Position numbers and translations under genes: made by a program | Assembly (NCBI RefSeq): GCF_003731765.1 | Contig: NZ_MOAL01000004.1 | Span: 992,001-1,056,000 of the forward strand | Reading direction: 5' to 3' | From: Pseudomonas chlororaphis | GTDB lineage: Bacteria; Pseudomonadota; Gammaproteobacteria; Pseudomonadales; Pseudomonadaceae | DNA: 64,000 nucleotides | In this document: in pieces, positions 8,684-17,658 of the stretch | Position numbering within the stretch: position 1 is the stretch's first letter | Layout: each line of letters starts with the position of its first letter | Notes under the pieces: generated by a model | Told to the model about the DNA's origin: nothing | The model's input: only the letters and a program-made list of their open reading frames with translations | The model's database searches: none

Positions 8684-9607
8684 TTAGGGGCAGACGCCGG
8701 CAGCCCCGGCGCTCAGCTGTTCTTTGCAATAGGCCACGAACAGTTGGGCAGGTTTGGTCGGCTGGGCGCGTTTCAGCCAGGCCGACACCAGCCCCGAGGT
8801 CGACACCTGCTCGGCCAGGTTCACGGCCACCACTTTCTTGCCGTCGTAGGTGCATTCCGAATGGGGCCGGGTGACCAGCAGGGAGAAGCCGAAGCCCTGG
8901 CCGACCATGCCCCGGACCATTTCGATGGAGGGCGAACTGAAGACAATGTTCGGCGTCAGCCCCAGCTCAGTGAAGATGCGCACGAAGTAGGTGCGGCTGG
9001 GCAGCACGTCGAGCAGGATCATCGGCTCCAGGCACAGGTCGCGCAGGGACACCTCGGCCTGCTCGGTGAAACGGTGCCCCTCGGGCAGCAGTGCATAGGG
9101 CTTTTGCGGCGGCATCAAGGGCTCGGTCTCGATGGTGTTGTCCAGGTCGTGCTCGTACAGAAAGGCCAGGTCGAAGGTGCCGGCGGTCAGGCCCTGCACC
9201 AGTTCCTGCTGGTCACCGTCGCGGATGCGGATGTCCACCCCGGGGTAGCGCTGGCGAAAACCGGCAATCAGGCGCGGCAGGTACAGCGGCGCCACCGTCT
9301 CGAAACAGCCGATATCAATCTGCCCGGAAACAATGTCGTTGTCGGCCATGGCGTTCTGCTCGAACTCATGGGCCATGCGCAGCAGTTCCTGGGCTTTGCG
9401 ATAGAAGCGCGTGCCGCTGGGGGTGAGCGACACCCCTTGGGCGTGGTGGCGGATAAACAGCTGCACGCCGAAGCTTTCTTCCAGGCCCTTGATTGCAGTC
9501 GAGATCGACGGCTGGGCGATGTACAGCTTGCGCGAAGCCTCGGCCACGCTGCCGGCCTCCACGGTGGTCACGAAATACTTGAGTTGGCGCAAGGTGTAAG
9601 TAGCCAC
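8684..9607 (-). CDS. LysR-family transcriptional regulator of the nitrogen island
   Basis: A 307-residue regulator. The N-terminal domain TLRQLKYFVTTVEAGSVAEA and QPSISTAIKGLEESFG is a canonical LysR helix-turn-helix with dimer helix, followed by a two-lobed effector domain. It is convergent with the deacylase gene and divergent from the transaminase at 9922, across a 314-base AT-rich control region. That placement makes it the likely regulator of the transaminase/binding-protein unit and perhaps of the monooxygenase operon. The inducer is unknown. Confidence 0.92.
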   Translation of the reverse strand: MATYTLRQLKYFVTTVEAGSVAEASRKLYIAQPSISTAIKGLEESFGVQLFIRHHAQGVSLTPSGTRFYRKAQELLRMAHEFEQNAMADNDIVSGQIDIGCFETVAPLYLPRLIAGFRQRYPGVDIRIRDGDQQELVQGLTAGTFDLAFLYEHDLDNTIETEPLMPPQKPYALLPEGHRFTEQAEVSLRDLCLEPMILLDVLPSRTYFVRIFTELGLTPNIVFSSPSIEMVRGMVGQGFGFSLLVTRPHSECTYDGKKVVAVNLAEQVSTSGLVSAWLKRAQPTKPAQLFVAYCKEQLSAGAAGVCP

Positions 9608-9921
9608 GGGAACCTCTGTCGGGTGATGGCGGCGCAGTTCATGGGCGGCGTTTGGCCAGTGGGCGAGCGGCGGTGCTTGAGGCTGGGATCAGGCGCCAGG
9701 ACGGTGCCCGTCGAACCTGCACCATACCTCAGCCGGGCGCATCGGGCGTGTGCCCTCTGGCGAGCTTTTTTATCGCTCCCAAGCATATTTTTACTAATTT
9801 TCCTCGGCCCGGGGATGTCGCACTATCGAACCTCACTGAACGCACCAGGCGGTCGGCGTGATCGGTTGGCTCCTACAGCGCCTGCCACACCCCGTCGCCA
9901 AGAGCCCAGGAGAAACCTGCA
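9608..9921. promoter_or_regulatory. Divergent control region between LysR and transaminase genes
   Basis: This 314-base stretch holds no credible gene. Most of it is GC-rich, but 9764-9802 is sharply AT-rich (CTTTTTTATCG, then ATATTTTTACTAATTTT), which is where a promoter and LysR operator would be expected. I could not define a clear -35/-10 pair or a perfect inverted repeat. The AT-rich block lies about 120 bases upstream of the transaminase ATG. Confidence 0.4.
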
Positions 9922-11304
9922 ATGACCGCGCCATCGAGCAACCGCCGTGACACCGCCGAGTACCAGGCGCTGGATGCAGCCCACCACATTCATGCCTTTC
10001 TCGACCAGAAAGCGCTGAACGAGGAGGGGCCTCGGGTGATGGTGCGTGGCGAAGGCCTGGCCCTGTGGGACAACGACGGCAAGCGCTACCTCGACGGCAT
10101 GTCGGGGCTCTGGTGCACCCAGCTCGGTTACGGCCGCAAGGACCTGACCGCTGCGGCCACCCGCCAGTTGGAGCAACTGCCGTACTACAACTTGTTTTTC
10201 CACACCACCCACCCGGCGGTGGTGGAACTTTCGGAGCTGCTGTTCAGCCTGTTGCCGAGCCACTACAGCCACGCGATCTACACCAACTCCGGCTCCGAAG
10301 CCAACGAGGTGCTGATCCGCACGGTGCGCCGTTACTGGCAGATCCTCGGTCAACCGCAGAAGAAAATCATGATCGGCCGCTGGAACGGTTACCACGGCTC
10401 GACCCTGGGGGCCTCGGCCATGGGCGGCATGGCGTTCATGCATGAGATGGGCGGGATGATCCCGGATGTGGCGCACATCGACGAGCCCTACTGGTTCGCC
10501 CACCCAGGCGACTTGAGCCCGACCGAGTTCGGGCTGCGTGCGGCGCGGCAACTGGAAGACAAGATTCTTCAACTGGGCGCCGAGAACGTCGCCGCCTTTG
10601 TCGCCGAACCTTTCCAGGGCGCCGGTGGGATGATTTTCCCGCCGGACAGTTACTGGCCGGAAATCCAGCGCATCTGCCGCCAATACGATGTGCTGTTGTG
10701 CGCCGATGAGGTGATCGGCGGTTTCGGACGCACCGGCGAATGGTTCGCCCACCAGCACTTCGGCTTCGAGCCGGACACCCTGTCCATCGCCAAGGGCCTG
10801 ACCTCGGGCTATATCCCCATGGGCGGGCTGGTGCTCTCCCAGCGCATGGCCCAGGTGCTGGTGGAGCAGGGCGGGGTGTTCGCCCACGGCCTGACCTATT
10901 CCGGGCACCCGGTGGCGGCCGCGGTGGCCATCGCCAACCTCAAGGCCCTGCGTGATGAAGGCATCGTCACCCGGGTCAAGCAGGACACCGGCCCCTACCT
11001 GCAAAGCTGCCTGCGGGAGGTGTTCGGCAATCACCCGTTGATTGGCGAGGTGCAGGGCACCGGCCTGGTGGCGGCCCTGCAGTTCGCCGAAGACAAGGCC
11101 ACGCGCAAGCGCTTCGCCAACGAAAACGACATGGCCTGGCGTTGCCGCACCCTGGGCTTTGAAGAGGGCCTGATCATCCGCTCTACCCTGGGCCGGATGA
11201 TCATGGCGCCGGCCCTGGTGGCCGGGCGCGCCGAGATCGACGAACTGATCGACAAGACCCGCAAGGCCGTCGATCGCACGGCTCGGGAGTACGGCCGCCT
11301 CTGA
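9922..11304 (+). CDS. Class III aminotransferase, putrescine/diamine-pyruvate aminotransferase-like (SpuC-like)
   Basis: A 460-residue PLP enzyme. It has GSGSEAN-like TNSGSEANEV near 121-130, WNGYHGST at 154-161, D262 in ADEVIGGFGRTG, and the PLP lysine K291 in SIAKGLTSGY. The sequence resembles Pseudomonas SpuC, which moves the amino group of putrescine and other diamines to pyruvate, closely enough in long blocks to suggest an amine or omega-amino acid substrate. AGGAG lies upstream of the ATG. It is followed by a polyamine-type binding protein, supporting an amine substrate. The precise substrate is inferred. Confidence 0.87.
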   Translation: MTAPSSNRRDTAEYQALDAAHHIHAFLDQKALNEEGPRVMVRGEGLALWDNDGKRYLDGMSGLWCTQLGYGRKDLTAAATRQLEQLPYYNLFFHTTHPAVVELSELLFSLLPSHYSHAIYTNSGSEANEVLIRTVRRYWQILGQPQKKIMIGRWNGYHGSTLGASAMGGMAFMHEMGGMIPDVAHIDEPYWFAHPGDLSPTEFGLRAARQLEDKILQLGAENVAAFVAEPFQGAGGMIFPPDSYWPEIQRICRQYDVLLCADEVIGGFGRTGEWFAHQHFGFEPDTLSIAKGLTSGYIPMGGLVLSQRMAQVLVEQGGVFAHGLTYSGHPVAAAVAIANLKALRDEGIVTRVKQDTGPYLQSCLREVFGNHPLIGEVQGTGLVAALQFAEDKATRKRFANENDMAWRCRTLGFEEGLIIRSTLGRMIMAPALVAGRAEIDELIDKTRKAVDRTAREYGRL

Positions 11305-11381
11305 CCCGCCGACCTTGCTGAGCGCCGCGCGCATGACGCGTCGGTCCGGCTTTCCTGGACGAAAGCATTTGCCCATAACGA

Positions 11382-11403
11382 TGCCGGGCCCAAGAGCCCG
11401 GCA
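11382..11403 (+). terminator. Hairpin between transaminase and binding-protein genes
   Basis: A perfect 8-base inverted repeat, TGCCGGGC and GCCCGGCA, with a 6-base loop, in the 175-base gap after the transaminase. No run of T follows, so it is not a standard intrinsic terminator. It could be a weak terminator, or an mRNA-stabilising element that sets different expression levels for enzyme and binding protein. Confidence 0.4.
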
Positions 11404-11479
11404 CGATGGAACTTAATTGGCCTCTGGCCAGCACTGCCCCGCCATAAATCCTTTAAAAAACCAGCTGTGGGAGCGTTCC

Positions 11480-12520
11480 ATGTCCATATCCTTGCGTACC
11501 TGTGTTCCTTTTTCATTGGCCCTGTTGTGCACCGGCGTGCTCGCCGAGCCTCAGTCCCTGACCGTCATCTCCTTCGGCGGCGCCACCAAACTGGCCCAGG
11601 ACAAGGCCTATTTCCAACCTTTCAACGCCAGCGGAGCCGGGCGCATCGTGGCCGGCGAATACAACGGCGAGCTGTCGAAGATCAAGGCCATGGTCGATGT
11701 CGGCCACACCAACTGGGACGTGGTCGAAGTCGAGAGCCCGGAGCTGTTGCGCGGTTGCGATGCCGGCCTGTTCGAGCGCCTGGACGCCAGCCGCTTTGGC
11801 GATCCGGCGCAGTACGTGCCGGGCACCTTCACCGAGTGCGGGGTGGCCACCTACGTCTGGTCGATGGTCATGGCTTTTGACCAGGACAAGCTGGCCAAGG
11901 CGCCGTCGTCCTGGGCCGACTTCTGGAACCTCAAGGACTTCCCGGGCAAGCGCGGCCTGCGCAAGGGCGCCAAGTACACCCTGGAAATCGCCCTGCTGGC
12001 CGATGGCGTCCCGGCCGATCAGTTGTACAAGGTGCTGGGCACTCCTGAAGGCGTGAGCCGGGCCTTTGCCAAGCTCGACAAAATCAAGTCGAGCATCCAG
12101 TGGTGGGAGGCCGGTGCGCAGCCGGCGCAGTGGCTGATTGCCGGCGATGTGGTGATGAGCGCCGCCTACAACGGGCGTATCGCCTCCGCGCAGAAAGAGG
12201 GCATGAACCTGGGCATCGTCTGGCCGCAGAGCCTGTACGACCCGGAATACTGGGCCGTGGTCAAAGGCACGCCGAACAAGGCCCTGGCCGAAAAATTCAT
12301 TGTCTTTGCCAGCCAGCCGCAGACCCAGAAAGTCTTCTCCGAAACCATCCCCTACGGGCCGGTCCATCGCGAAGCCCTGGCGCTGCTGCCGGCCCAGGTG
12401 CAACAGCAATTGCCGACCGCCGAAGCCAACCTGGCCAAGGCCCGGGCGGTGGATGCGGAGTTCTGGGTGGACCATGGCGAGGAGCTGGAAGAACGCTTCA
12501 ATGCCTGGGCGGCTCGCTGA
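11480..12520 (+). CDS. Periplasmic substrate-binding protein, polyamine/PotD-like
   Basis: About 346 residues from the ATG at 11480, preceded by GGGAGCG. The N-terminus is a signal peptide (SLRTCVPFSLALLCTGVLA, cleavage near AEPQ). The mature protein opens LTVISFGGATKLAQDKAYFQPF, typical of the extracellular solute-binding family that includes PotD/PotF and spermidine/putrescine-type receptors. No permease or ATPase gene is nearby, so it must work with a transporter encoded elsewhere or act in sensing. Its location after the SpuC-like transaminase suggests it captures the same amine-type substrate. Confidence 0.85.
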   Translation: MSISLRTCVPFSLALLCTGVLAEPQSLTVISFGGATKLAQDKAYFQPFNASGAGRIVAGEYNGELSKIKAMVDVGHTNWDVVEVESPELLRGCDAGLFERLDASRFGDPAQYVPGTFTECGVATYVWSMVMAFDQDKLAKAPSSWADFWNLKDFPGKRGLRKGAKYTLEIALLADGVPADQLYKVLGTPEGVSRAFAKLDKIKSSIQWWEAGAQPAQWLIAGDVVMSAAYNGRIASAQKEGMNLGIVWPQSLYDPEYWAVVKGTPNKALAEKFIVFASQPQTQKVFSETIPYGPVHREALALLPAQVQQQLPTAEANLAKARAVDAEFWVDHGEELEERFNAWAAR

Positions 12521-12724
12521 TCGTCGGGCATTGATCCAAAGGGTTCGGTGGCAGTTTTTCCATTCGATTGACCACCGACCAGGCCCGCGGACGGTAAACT
12601 GACCGCCCACAGGGTGGCCTCATCGATGCCCCTTGCGGTGTTGGCTGTCCGCGGCGACCGACGATGTCGGCGCGGCGGCCTGACCGAGCAGCGCTTTGCC
12701 AACCCCTTCAGCAAGAGATTTTTC

Positions 12725-13105
12725 ATGGCTAACCACGACCTGACCTTTATTCCCGACCCTGACGCCGACTCCATCTCTTCCGATGTGGCCGGCTTCGGCG
12801 GCCTGCTGGTCTCGACCCAGATCCCCACCCATGCCGATGGCAGCCTGGAACTGGGCGACATCACGCTGCAGAGCGAATGCACTTTGCAGGCGCTCAAGGT
12901 GGCGCTGGAGAAGGCCGGCAGCTCCATGGACCGGGTACTGCACCTGACCATTTACCTCACTGACATGGCCGACCGTGCCGCGTTCAACGAGGTCTACCAG
13001 CGTTTCTTTGCCAAGCCCTGGCCGGTGCGTGCCGCCGTCGGCGTGGCCGCCCTGGCGGTCGAAGGCATGCGTGTGGAAGTCACCGCGATGGCCGCCAAAG
13101 CCTGA
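12725..13105 (+). CDS. RidA-type protein with catalytic arginine
   Basis: A 126-residue Rid-fold protein starting at the ATG at 12725. The segment WPVRAAVGVAAL keeps the arginine (R102) at the position used by RidA enzymes to hydrolyse enamine and imine intermediates. The fold's C-terminal strand VEVTAMAAKA is intact. It is the second Rid protein of the nitrogen island and follows the binding-protein gene after 204 bases. It would fit removal of imines produced by the monooxygenase or transaminase. The exact substrate is unknown; it may be a specialised paralogue rather than the housekeeping RidA. Confidence 0.88.
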   Translation: MANHDLTFIPDPDADSISSDVAGFGGLLVSTQIPTHADGSLELGDITLQSECTLQALKVALEKAGSSMDRVLHLTIYLTDMADRAAFNEVYQRFFAKPWPVRAAVGVAALAVEGMRVEVTAMAAKA

Positions 13106-13198
13106 TTTTCGGGCATGCCCGGGCGTTTATCCGGCGGCCTCGCACAACGCGCGGTCGCCACCGGGCAGCGCACGGGTGCCGGTCACGCGTTTCGCCGC

Positions 13199-13204
13199 TA
13201 CAAT
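13199..13204 (+). promoter_or_regulatory. Candidate -10 element of rlhA
   Basis: TACAAT, 37 bases before the rlhA ATG, resembles a sigma70 -10 box (TATAAT). The -35 region at proper spacing is weak, so this is a suggestion only. Confidence 0.3.
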
Positions 13205-13240
13205 GCGCACCTCGACCGTGACAAGCCTGACTAAAAAAAT

Positions 13241-15241
13241 ATGTCTCTGCCCAAACATCACCTGGAATTGCTCAGCCCCGCCCGCGACGTGGCCATTGCC
13301 CGTGAGGCCATCCTGCACGGCGCCGATGCCGTGTACATCGGTGGCCCCAGCTTCGGCGCCCGCCACAACGCCTGCAACGAGGTGAGCGAAATCGCCGAAT
13401 TGGTGGAGTTCGCCCGGCGTTATCACGCGCGGGTCTTCACCACCATCAACACCATCCTCCACGACAATGAGCTGGAGCCGGCACGCAAGCTGATCCACCA
13501 GCTCTACGACGCCGGAGTCGATGCGCTGATCGTCCAGGACCTGGGCGTGATGGAACTGGACATTCCGCCGATCGAGCTGCACGCCAGCACCCAGACCGAT
13601 ATTCGCACCCTGGCCCGGGCCAAGTTCCTCGATCAGGCCGGCTTCTCCCAGCTGGTTCTGGCCCGCGAGCTGAACCTGCAGGAAATCCGTGCCATCGCCG
13701 ACGAAACCGACGCGGCCATCGAGTTCTTTATCCACGGCGCTTTGTGCGTGGCGTTCTCCGGGCAGTGCAACATCTCCCACGCGCAGAATGGCCGCAGCGC
13801 CAACCGTGGCGACTGCTCCCAGGCCTGCCGCCTGCCGTACACCCTGAAAGACGAAAAGGGTGGGGTGATCGCCTACGAGAAGCACCTGTTGTCGATGAAA
13901 GACAACAACCAGAGCGGCAACATCCGCGCCCTGGTCGAGGCTGGCGTGCGCTCGTTCAAGATCGAGGGCCGCTACAAGGACATGGGCTATGTGAAGAACA
14001 TCACGGCCTATTACCGCCAGCGCCTGGACGATGTGCTCGAAGACCGCCCGGACCTGGCTCGCGCTTCCAGCGGCCGTACCGCGCACTTTTTCCTGCCCGA
14101 CCCGGACAAGACCTTCCACCGTGGCAGCACCGACTACTTTGTCACCGACCGCAAGATCGACATCGGCGCCTTCGATTCGCCGACCTTCACCGGCCTGTTG
14201 GTGGGCGTGGTGGAGAAGGTCGGCAAGCGCGACCTGCAGGTGGTGACCCACGAGCCGCTGTCCAACGGCGACGGCCTCAATGTGCAGATCAAGCGTGAGG
14301 TGGTGGGCTTCCGCGCCAACATCGCCGAGCCCAAGGGCGAGTTCGAGGAAGACGGTGAAAAACGCTACCGCTACCGCGTCGAGCCCAACGAGATGCCCGA
14401 GGGCATGCACCGCCTGCGCCCGAGCCACCCGCTGAGCCGCAACCTCGACCACAACTGGCAGCAAGCCCTGCTCAAGACCTCCGCCGAGCGCCGGGTCGGC
14501 GTGTCCTGGTTGGCCCGCCTCAGCGAGCAGCGCCTGGAACTCAACGTCACCAGCGAAGAAGGCATCCGTGCCAGCGTCGCCCTGGACGGTCCGTTCGGCG
14601 TGGCCAACAAGCCGGAGCAAGCCCTGGAACAGCTGCATGACCTGCTTGGCCAACTGGGCACCACCCAGTACCACGCCACGGACATCAAGCTCGATGCGCC
14701 CCAGGCGTTTTTCATTCCCAACTCGCAGCTCAAGGCCCTGCGCCGTGAAGTTATCGAGGCCCTGACTGCCGCGCGTATCGAGGCGCATCCACGGGGTGGG
14801 CGCAAGGCCGAGACCAACCCGCCGCCGGTCTATCCGGAATCGCACCTGTCGTTCTTGGCCAACGTCTACAACCAGAAGGCCCGGGACTTCTACCACCGCC
14901 ACGGGGTCAAGCTGATCGACGCGGCCTTCGAGGCCCACGAGGAAACGGGCGAGGTGCCGGTGATGATCACCAAGCACTGCCTGCGTTTCTCTTTTAACCT
15001 GTGCCCCAAGCAGGCCAAGGGCGTGACCGGGGTGCGGACCAAGGTGGCGCCGATGCAACTGGTGCACGGCGATGAAGTGCTGACCTTGAAGTTCGACTGC
15101 AAGCCTTGCGAGATGCACGTGATCGGCAAGATCAAGGGCCACATCCTCGGCTTGCCGCTGCCGGGCAGCGCGGCAGAACAGGTGGTCGGCCACATCAGCC
15201 CCGCCGATCTGCTGAAGACCATCCCCCGCGCACCGCACTGA
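13241..15241 (+). CDS. rlhA: 23S rRNA 5-hydroxycytidine C2501 synthase (U32 peptidase family)
   Basis: A 666-residue protein matching E. coli YdcP/RlhA in length and in long blocks throughout, including the opening HHLELLSPARD and the shared C-terminal region. RlhA hydroxylates C2501 of 23S rRNA. The U32 signature is at about residues 160-180 (IEFFIHGALCVAFSGQC), and cysteines C169, C176, C192 and C196 are placed to bind an iron-sulfur cluster. The shorter relative TrhP/YegQ (about 450 residues) is excluded by length. It appears monocistronic, flanked downstream by tandem hairpins. This is a core gene, unlike the islands on either side. Confidence 0.93.
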   Translation: MSLPKHHLELLSPARDVAIAREAILHGADAVYIGGPSFGARHNACNEVSEIAELVEFARRYHARVFTTINTILHDNELEPARKLIHQLYDAGVDALIVQDLGVMELDIPPIELHASTQTDIRTLARAKFLDQAGFSQLVLARELNLQEIRAIADETDAAIEFFIHGALCVAFSGQCNISHAQNGRSANRGDCSQACRLPYTLKDEKGGVIAYEKHLLSMKDNNQSGNIRALVEAGVRSFKIEGRYKDMGYVKNITAYYRQRLDDVLEDRPDLARASSGRTAHFFLPDPDKTFHRGSTDYFVTDRKIDIGAFDSPTFTGLLVGVVEKVGKRDLQVVTHEPLSNGDGLNVQIKREVVGFRANIAEPKGEFEEDGEKRYRYRVEPNEMPEGMHRLRPSHPLSRNLDHNWQQALLKTSAERRVGVSWLARLSEQRLELNVTSEEGIRASVALDGPFGVANKPEQALEQLHDLLGQLGTTQYHATDIKLDAPQAFFIPNSQLKALRREVIEALTAARIEAHPRGGRKAETNPPPVYPESHLSFLANVYNQKARDFYHRHGVKLIDAAFEAHEETGEVPVMITKHCLRFSFNLCPKQAKGVTGVRTKVAPMQLVHGDEVLTLKFDCKPCEMHVIGKIKGHILGLPLPGSAAEQVVGHISPADLLKTIPRAPH

Positions 15242-15248
15242 GTGCAGG

Positions 15249-15303
15249 ACGAGCGCGACGCCGGTGCGTCGCGCTCGTGCCTTGGGCCCGTGGCGCACGG
15301 GCC
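15249..15303 (+). terminator. Tandem stem-loops after rlhA
   Basis: Two hairpins in a row directly after the rlhA stop. The first (15249-15278) pairs 13 bases perfectly, ACGAGCGCGACGC with GCGTCGCGCTCGT, around the loop CGGT. The second (15285-15303) pairs GGCCCGTG with CACGGGCC around GCG. Neither is followed by a T run, so they may be a U-less terminator or an RNA-stability element. Confidence 0.5.
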
Positions 15304-15449
15304 TGCTCCGCGTTATCGCCGGTGCGCCTTGCACAATGGCTGAATCCTGAATGAAACCGGTGGTCTCACGGCGGTCGAGTCTATAAGCTCGCGGGCGCTT
15401 TTCAGGGCGTGACCCTGCCTGGCGCTTATCTTTTTTGGAGATCAATGAC

Positions 15450-16151
15450 ATGAAGTCCCTGTTTCGTCCCGCTGCGCTGCTGGTCCTGGCCCTGCCTTTG
15501 GTCCTGGCCGCTTGCGGCGACAAAGAACCTGAGCAGCGTGCCGCGTTCAGCCAGTTCCTGCAGACCCGCATCCTCGACAAAGCCGGCTTGCGGGTTCCGC
15601 AACTGACGGCGGATGAAAGCAAAGCCTTTGGCGACTACAGCACCCACTACGCCGTCATTACCGATTTCTCGACGAGCATGGACAACTCGGTGCAGCCCTT
15701 GGGCGAGCTGGTGAAAAAAGGCTCGATGCGTACCCTGGACGATGTGGTTGCCCGGCGTGACGAAATCCGCGCCATCCAGACCGGGCTTGGCGATATCGCC
15801 ACCCAACTGACTCAGGAACAGGCCAAGGCCGACGCCGCCCACGCCCAGCTCAAGCAGCCCGAGGACCTGAAGGCGGTGTATGACAAGGCCTACGACAGGA
15901 CGGTCAGCGTGCCGGCGCAGACCTTCCGCGAAGTGCTGCCGCAGCTCGCCGCGACCTTCGACAGCAGCCTGAAAGTGGCCGATTACGTGACCGCACACAA
16001 AGCCCAGATCCAGATCTCCGGTTCGATGCTGACGGTCAGTGACCCCAAGGTTCAGGCTGAATTGAACCGGCTGCTGCAGGACCTGGGCGAGCAGGGTAAA
16101 AAGGCCCAGCAGGCACAGGTCCGCTTGCAGAAGCTGAAGTTCGGTCGCTAA
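15450..16151 (+). CDS. DUF3053-family lipoprotein
   Basis: A 233-residue lipoprotein. The ATG at 15450 follows TTGGAG at nine bases; a TTG further upstream is in frame but is part of this ribosome site. The signal peptide ends in the lipobox LAAC (LVLAACGDKEP), so the cysteine would be lipidated. The mature protein is largely helical, with heptad-like stretches (LTQEQAKADAAHAQLKQ), as in DUF3053 proteins. It is likely anchored in the outer or inner membrane, facing the periplasm. It ends just before a strong bidirectional terminator. The cellular role is unknown. Confidence 0.85.
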   Translation: MKSLFRPAALLVLALPLVLAACGDKEPEQRAAFSQFLQTRILDKAGLRVPQLTADESKAFGDYSTHYAVITDFSTSMDNSVQPLGELVKKGSMRTLDDVVARRDEIRAIQTGLGDIATQLTQEQAKADAAHAQLKQPEDLKAVYDKAYDRTVSVPAQTFREVLPQLAATFDSSLKVADYVTAHKAQIQISGSMLTVSDPKVQAELNRLLQDLGEQGKKAQQAQVRLQKLKFGR

Positions 16152-16160
16152 GCCGAAGCC

Positions 16161-16195
16161 AAAAAAAACGCCACTCGACTGAGTGGCGTTTTTTT
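16161..16195. terminator. Bidirectional intrinsic terminator
   Basis: A 9-base-pair stem, ACGCCACTC with GAGTGGCGT, around GACT (16168-16189), flanked by eight A on the left and seven T on the right. It serves the lipoprotein gene on the + strand and the convergent sad gene on the - strand. Confidence 0.93.
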
Positions 16196-16219
16196 ATCGG
16201 CCGTTGGGGCCCGGGTCGC

Positions 16220-17611
16220 TTAGTGGCGGTCCAGCCACACGGTCTGGGCGTTGCAGAACTCGCGCACGCCGAAGTGCGACAATTCACGGCCAAAGCCGCT
16301 GCGCTTCACACCGCCAAAGGTCACTCGCGGGTCGCTGGCGCAGTAGCCATTGATAAACACCCCACCGGTTTCCAGGCGCTCGGCAAACTGCTCGGCCAGT
16401 TCGACGTTGCGAGTGTAGACCGTGGCGGCCAGCCCGAACTCGCTGTCGTTGGCCAAGGCCAGGGCATGCTCGGCATCGCGGGCGGCGATGATCGAGGCCA
16501 CGGGGCCGAACAGCTCCTGTTTGAACGAAGTCATCTGGTCAGTGACGTCGCCCAGCACTGTCGGCTGGTAGAAGTTGCCGGCGCCGTCGGCCTTGCCGCC
16601 ACCGAGCAATAGGGTCGCGCCTTCTTCCAGGGTGTCGCGCACTTGTTGGTCCAGCTCGTCACGCAGGTCAAAGCGTGCCATGGGGCCGATGTAGGTCTCG
16701 GTCAGCAGCGGGTCACCCACGGCCAGTTGACGGGTGGCCTCGACGAATTTGCGGGTGAACTCCTCAACGATCCCTTGTTCGACGATCAAGCGCTTGGCTG
16801 CGGCGCAGACCTGACCGGTGTTCTGATAGCGGCCGATCACCGCTGCTTTGACGGCGGCGTCGAGGTCAGCGTCGTTGAGCACGATAAACGGGTCGGAACC
16901 GCCCAGTTCCAGCACGCATTTTTTCAGCGCAGCACCGGCTTGGGAACCGATGGCGATGCCGGCGCGCACGCTGCCGGTCAGGGTTACGGCGGCAATCCGA
17001 CGGTCGGTGATGGCGCTGGACACGCCGTCCGGGGTGACGTTGATCAGTTCGAACACACCTTCGACAAAACCGGCGCGCTGGAAAGCGTCGCGCAGCAGGT
17101 AGGCACAGCCCATGACATTCGGCGCGTGCTTGAGCACGTAGGTGTTGCCGGCGATCAAGGCCGGCACCGCGCCGCGCAGCACTTGCCAGATCGGGAAGTT
17201 CCACGGCATCACCGCCAGGATCGGTCCCAATGGGCGGTATTCGATGCGGGCCTTGCCGCCTTCCACCAGGGTCGGTTCGGCGCTGAGCATGCCGGGGCCT
17301 TGGGCCGCGTACCACTCGCAGAGCTGGGCGCATTTCTCGACTTCGCCACGGGCCTGGGCAATCGGCTTGCCCATTTCCTGGGTGATCATGGTCGCCAGTT
17401 GTTGCGCGTCGTTGCGCAGCTCACGGGCCAGGGCAATCAGGGCGGCGGCCCGTTGTGCCACTGGGGTATTGCGCCAGGTGGCAAAGCCACTGGCCGCGCG
17501 GGTCAGGGCGGCGTCCAGAGCCGAGGCGGATTCAAAGGCGTATTGGCCGATCTGCTCGCCCGTGGCCGGGTTGATGGAGATGGCGTGGGTGACGCTGGAA
17601 ACCTGAGTCAT
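16220..17611 (-). CDS. sad: NAD-type succinate semialdehyde dehydrogenase (Sad/YneI-like)
   Basis: A 463-residue aldehyde dehydrogenase. It matches E. coli Sad (YneI, 462 residues) in long blocks such as MPWNFPIWQVLRGAVP and ELGGSDPFIVLNDADL. Catalytic residues are E235 (ELGGSD) and C269 (GQVCAAAKR). It oxidises succinic semialdehyde to succinate; related semialdehydes are plausible. It is divergent from a LysR gene that matches PtrR/YneJ, as in E. coli. The gene lies beside the catabolic island at 18663-29176, where a semialdehyde would be formed, so it may oxidise methylsuccinic semialdehyde there. This link is inference. Confidence 0.9.
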   Translation of the reverse strand: MTQVSSVTHAISINPATGEQIGQYAFESASALDAALTRAASGFATWRNTPVAQRAAALIALARELRNDAQQLATMITQEMGKPIAQARGEVEKCAQLCEWYAAQGPGMLSAEPTLVEGGKARIEYRPLGPILAVMPWNFPIWQVLRGAVPALIAGNTYVLKHAPNVMGCAYLLRDAFQRAGFVEGVFELINVTPDGVSSAITDRRIAAVTLTGSVRAGIAIGSQAGAALKKCVLELGGSDPFIVLNDADLDAAVKAAVIGRYQNTGQVCAAAKRLIVEQGIVEEFTRKFVEATRQLAVGDPLLTETYIGPMARFDLRDELDQQVRDTLEEGATLLLGGGKADGAGNFYQPTVLGDVTDQMTSFKQELFGPVASIIAARDAEHALALANDSEFGLAATVYTRNVELAEQFAERLETGGVFINGYCASDPRVTFGGVKRSGFGRELSHFGVREFCNAQTVWLDRH

Positions 17612-17658
17612 GGCACCGTCCTGCTGGGTGGGGGAATGGGTGCAGGTTACGGGGATGT

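Noticed and set aside
9823..11376. A 517-codon open frame opposite the SpuC-like transaminase
   Set aside because: It covers the transaminase gene exactly and shows no recognised family.
13127..15622. An 831-codon open frame on the strand opposite rlhA
   Set aside because: It is a shadow of a strongly conserved gene in GC-rich DNA; its translation is low-complexity and rich in Gly, Val, His and Gln with no family match.
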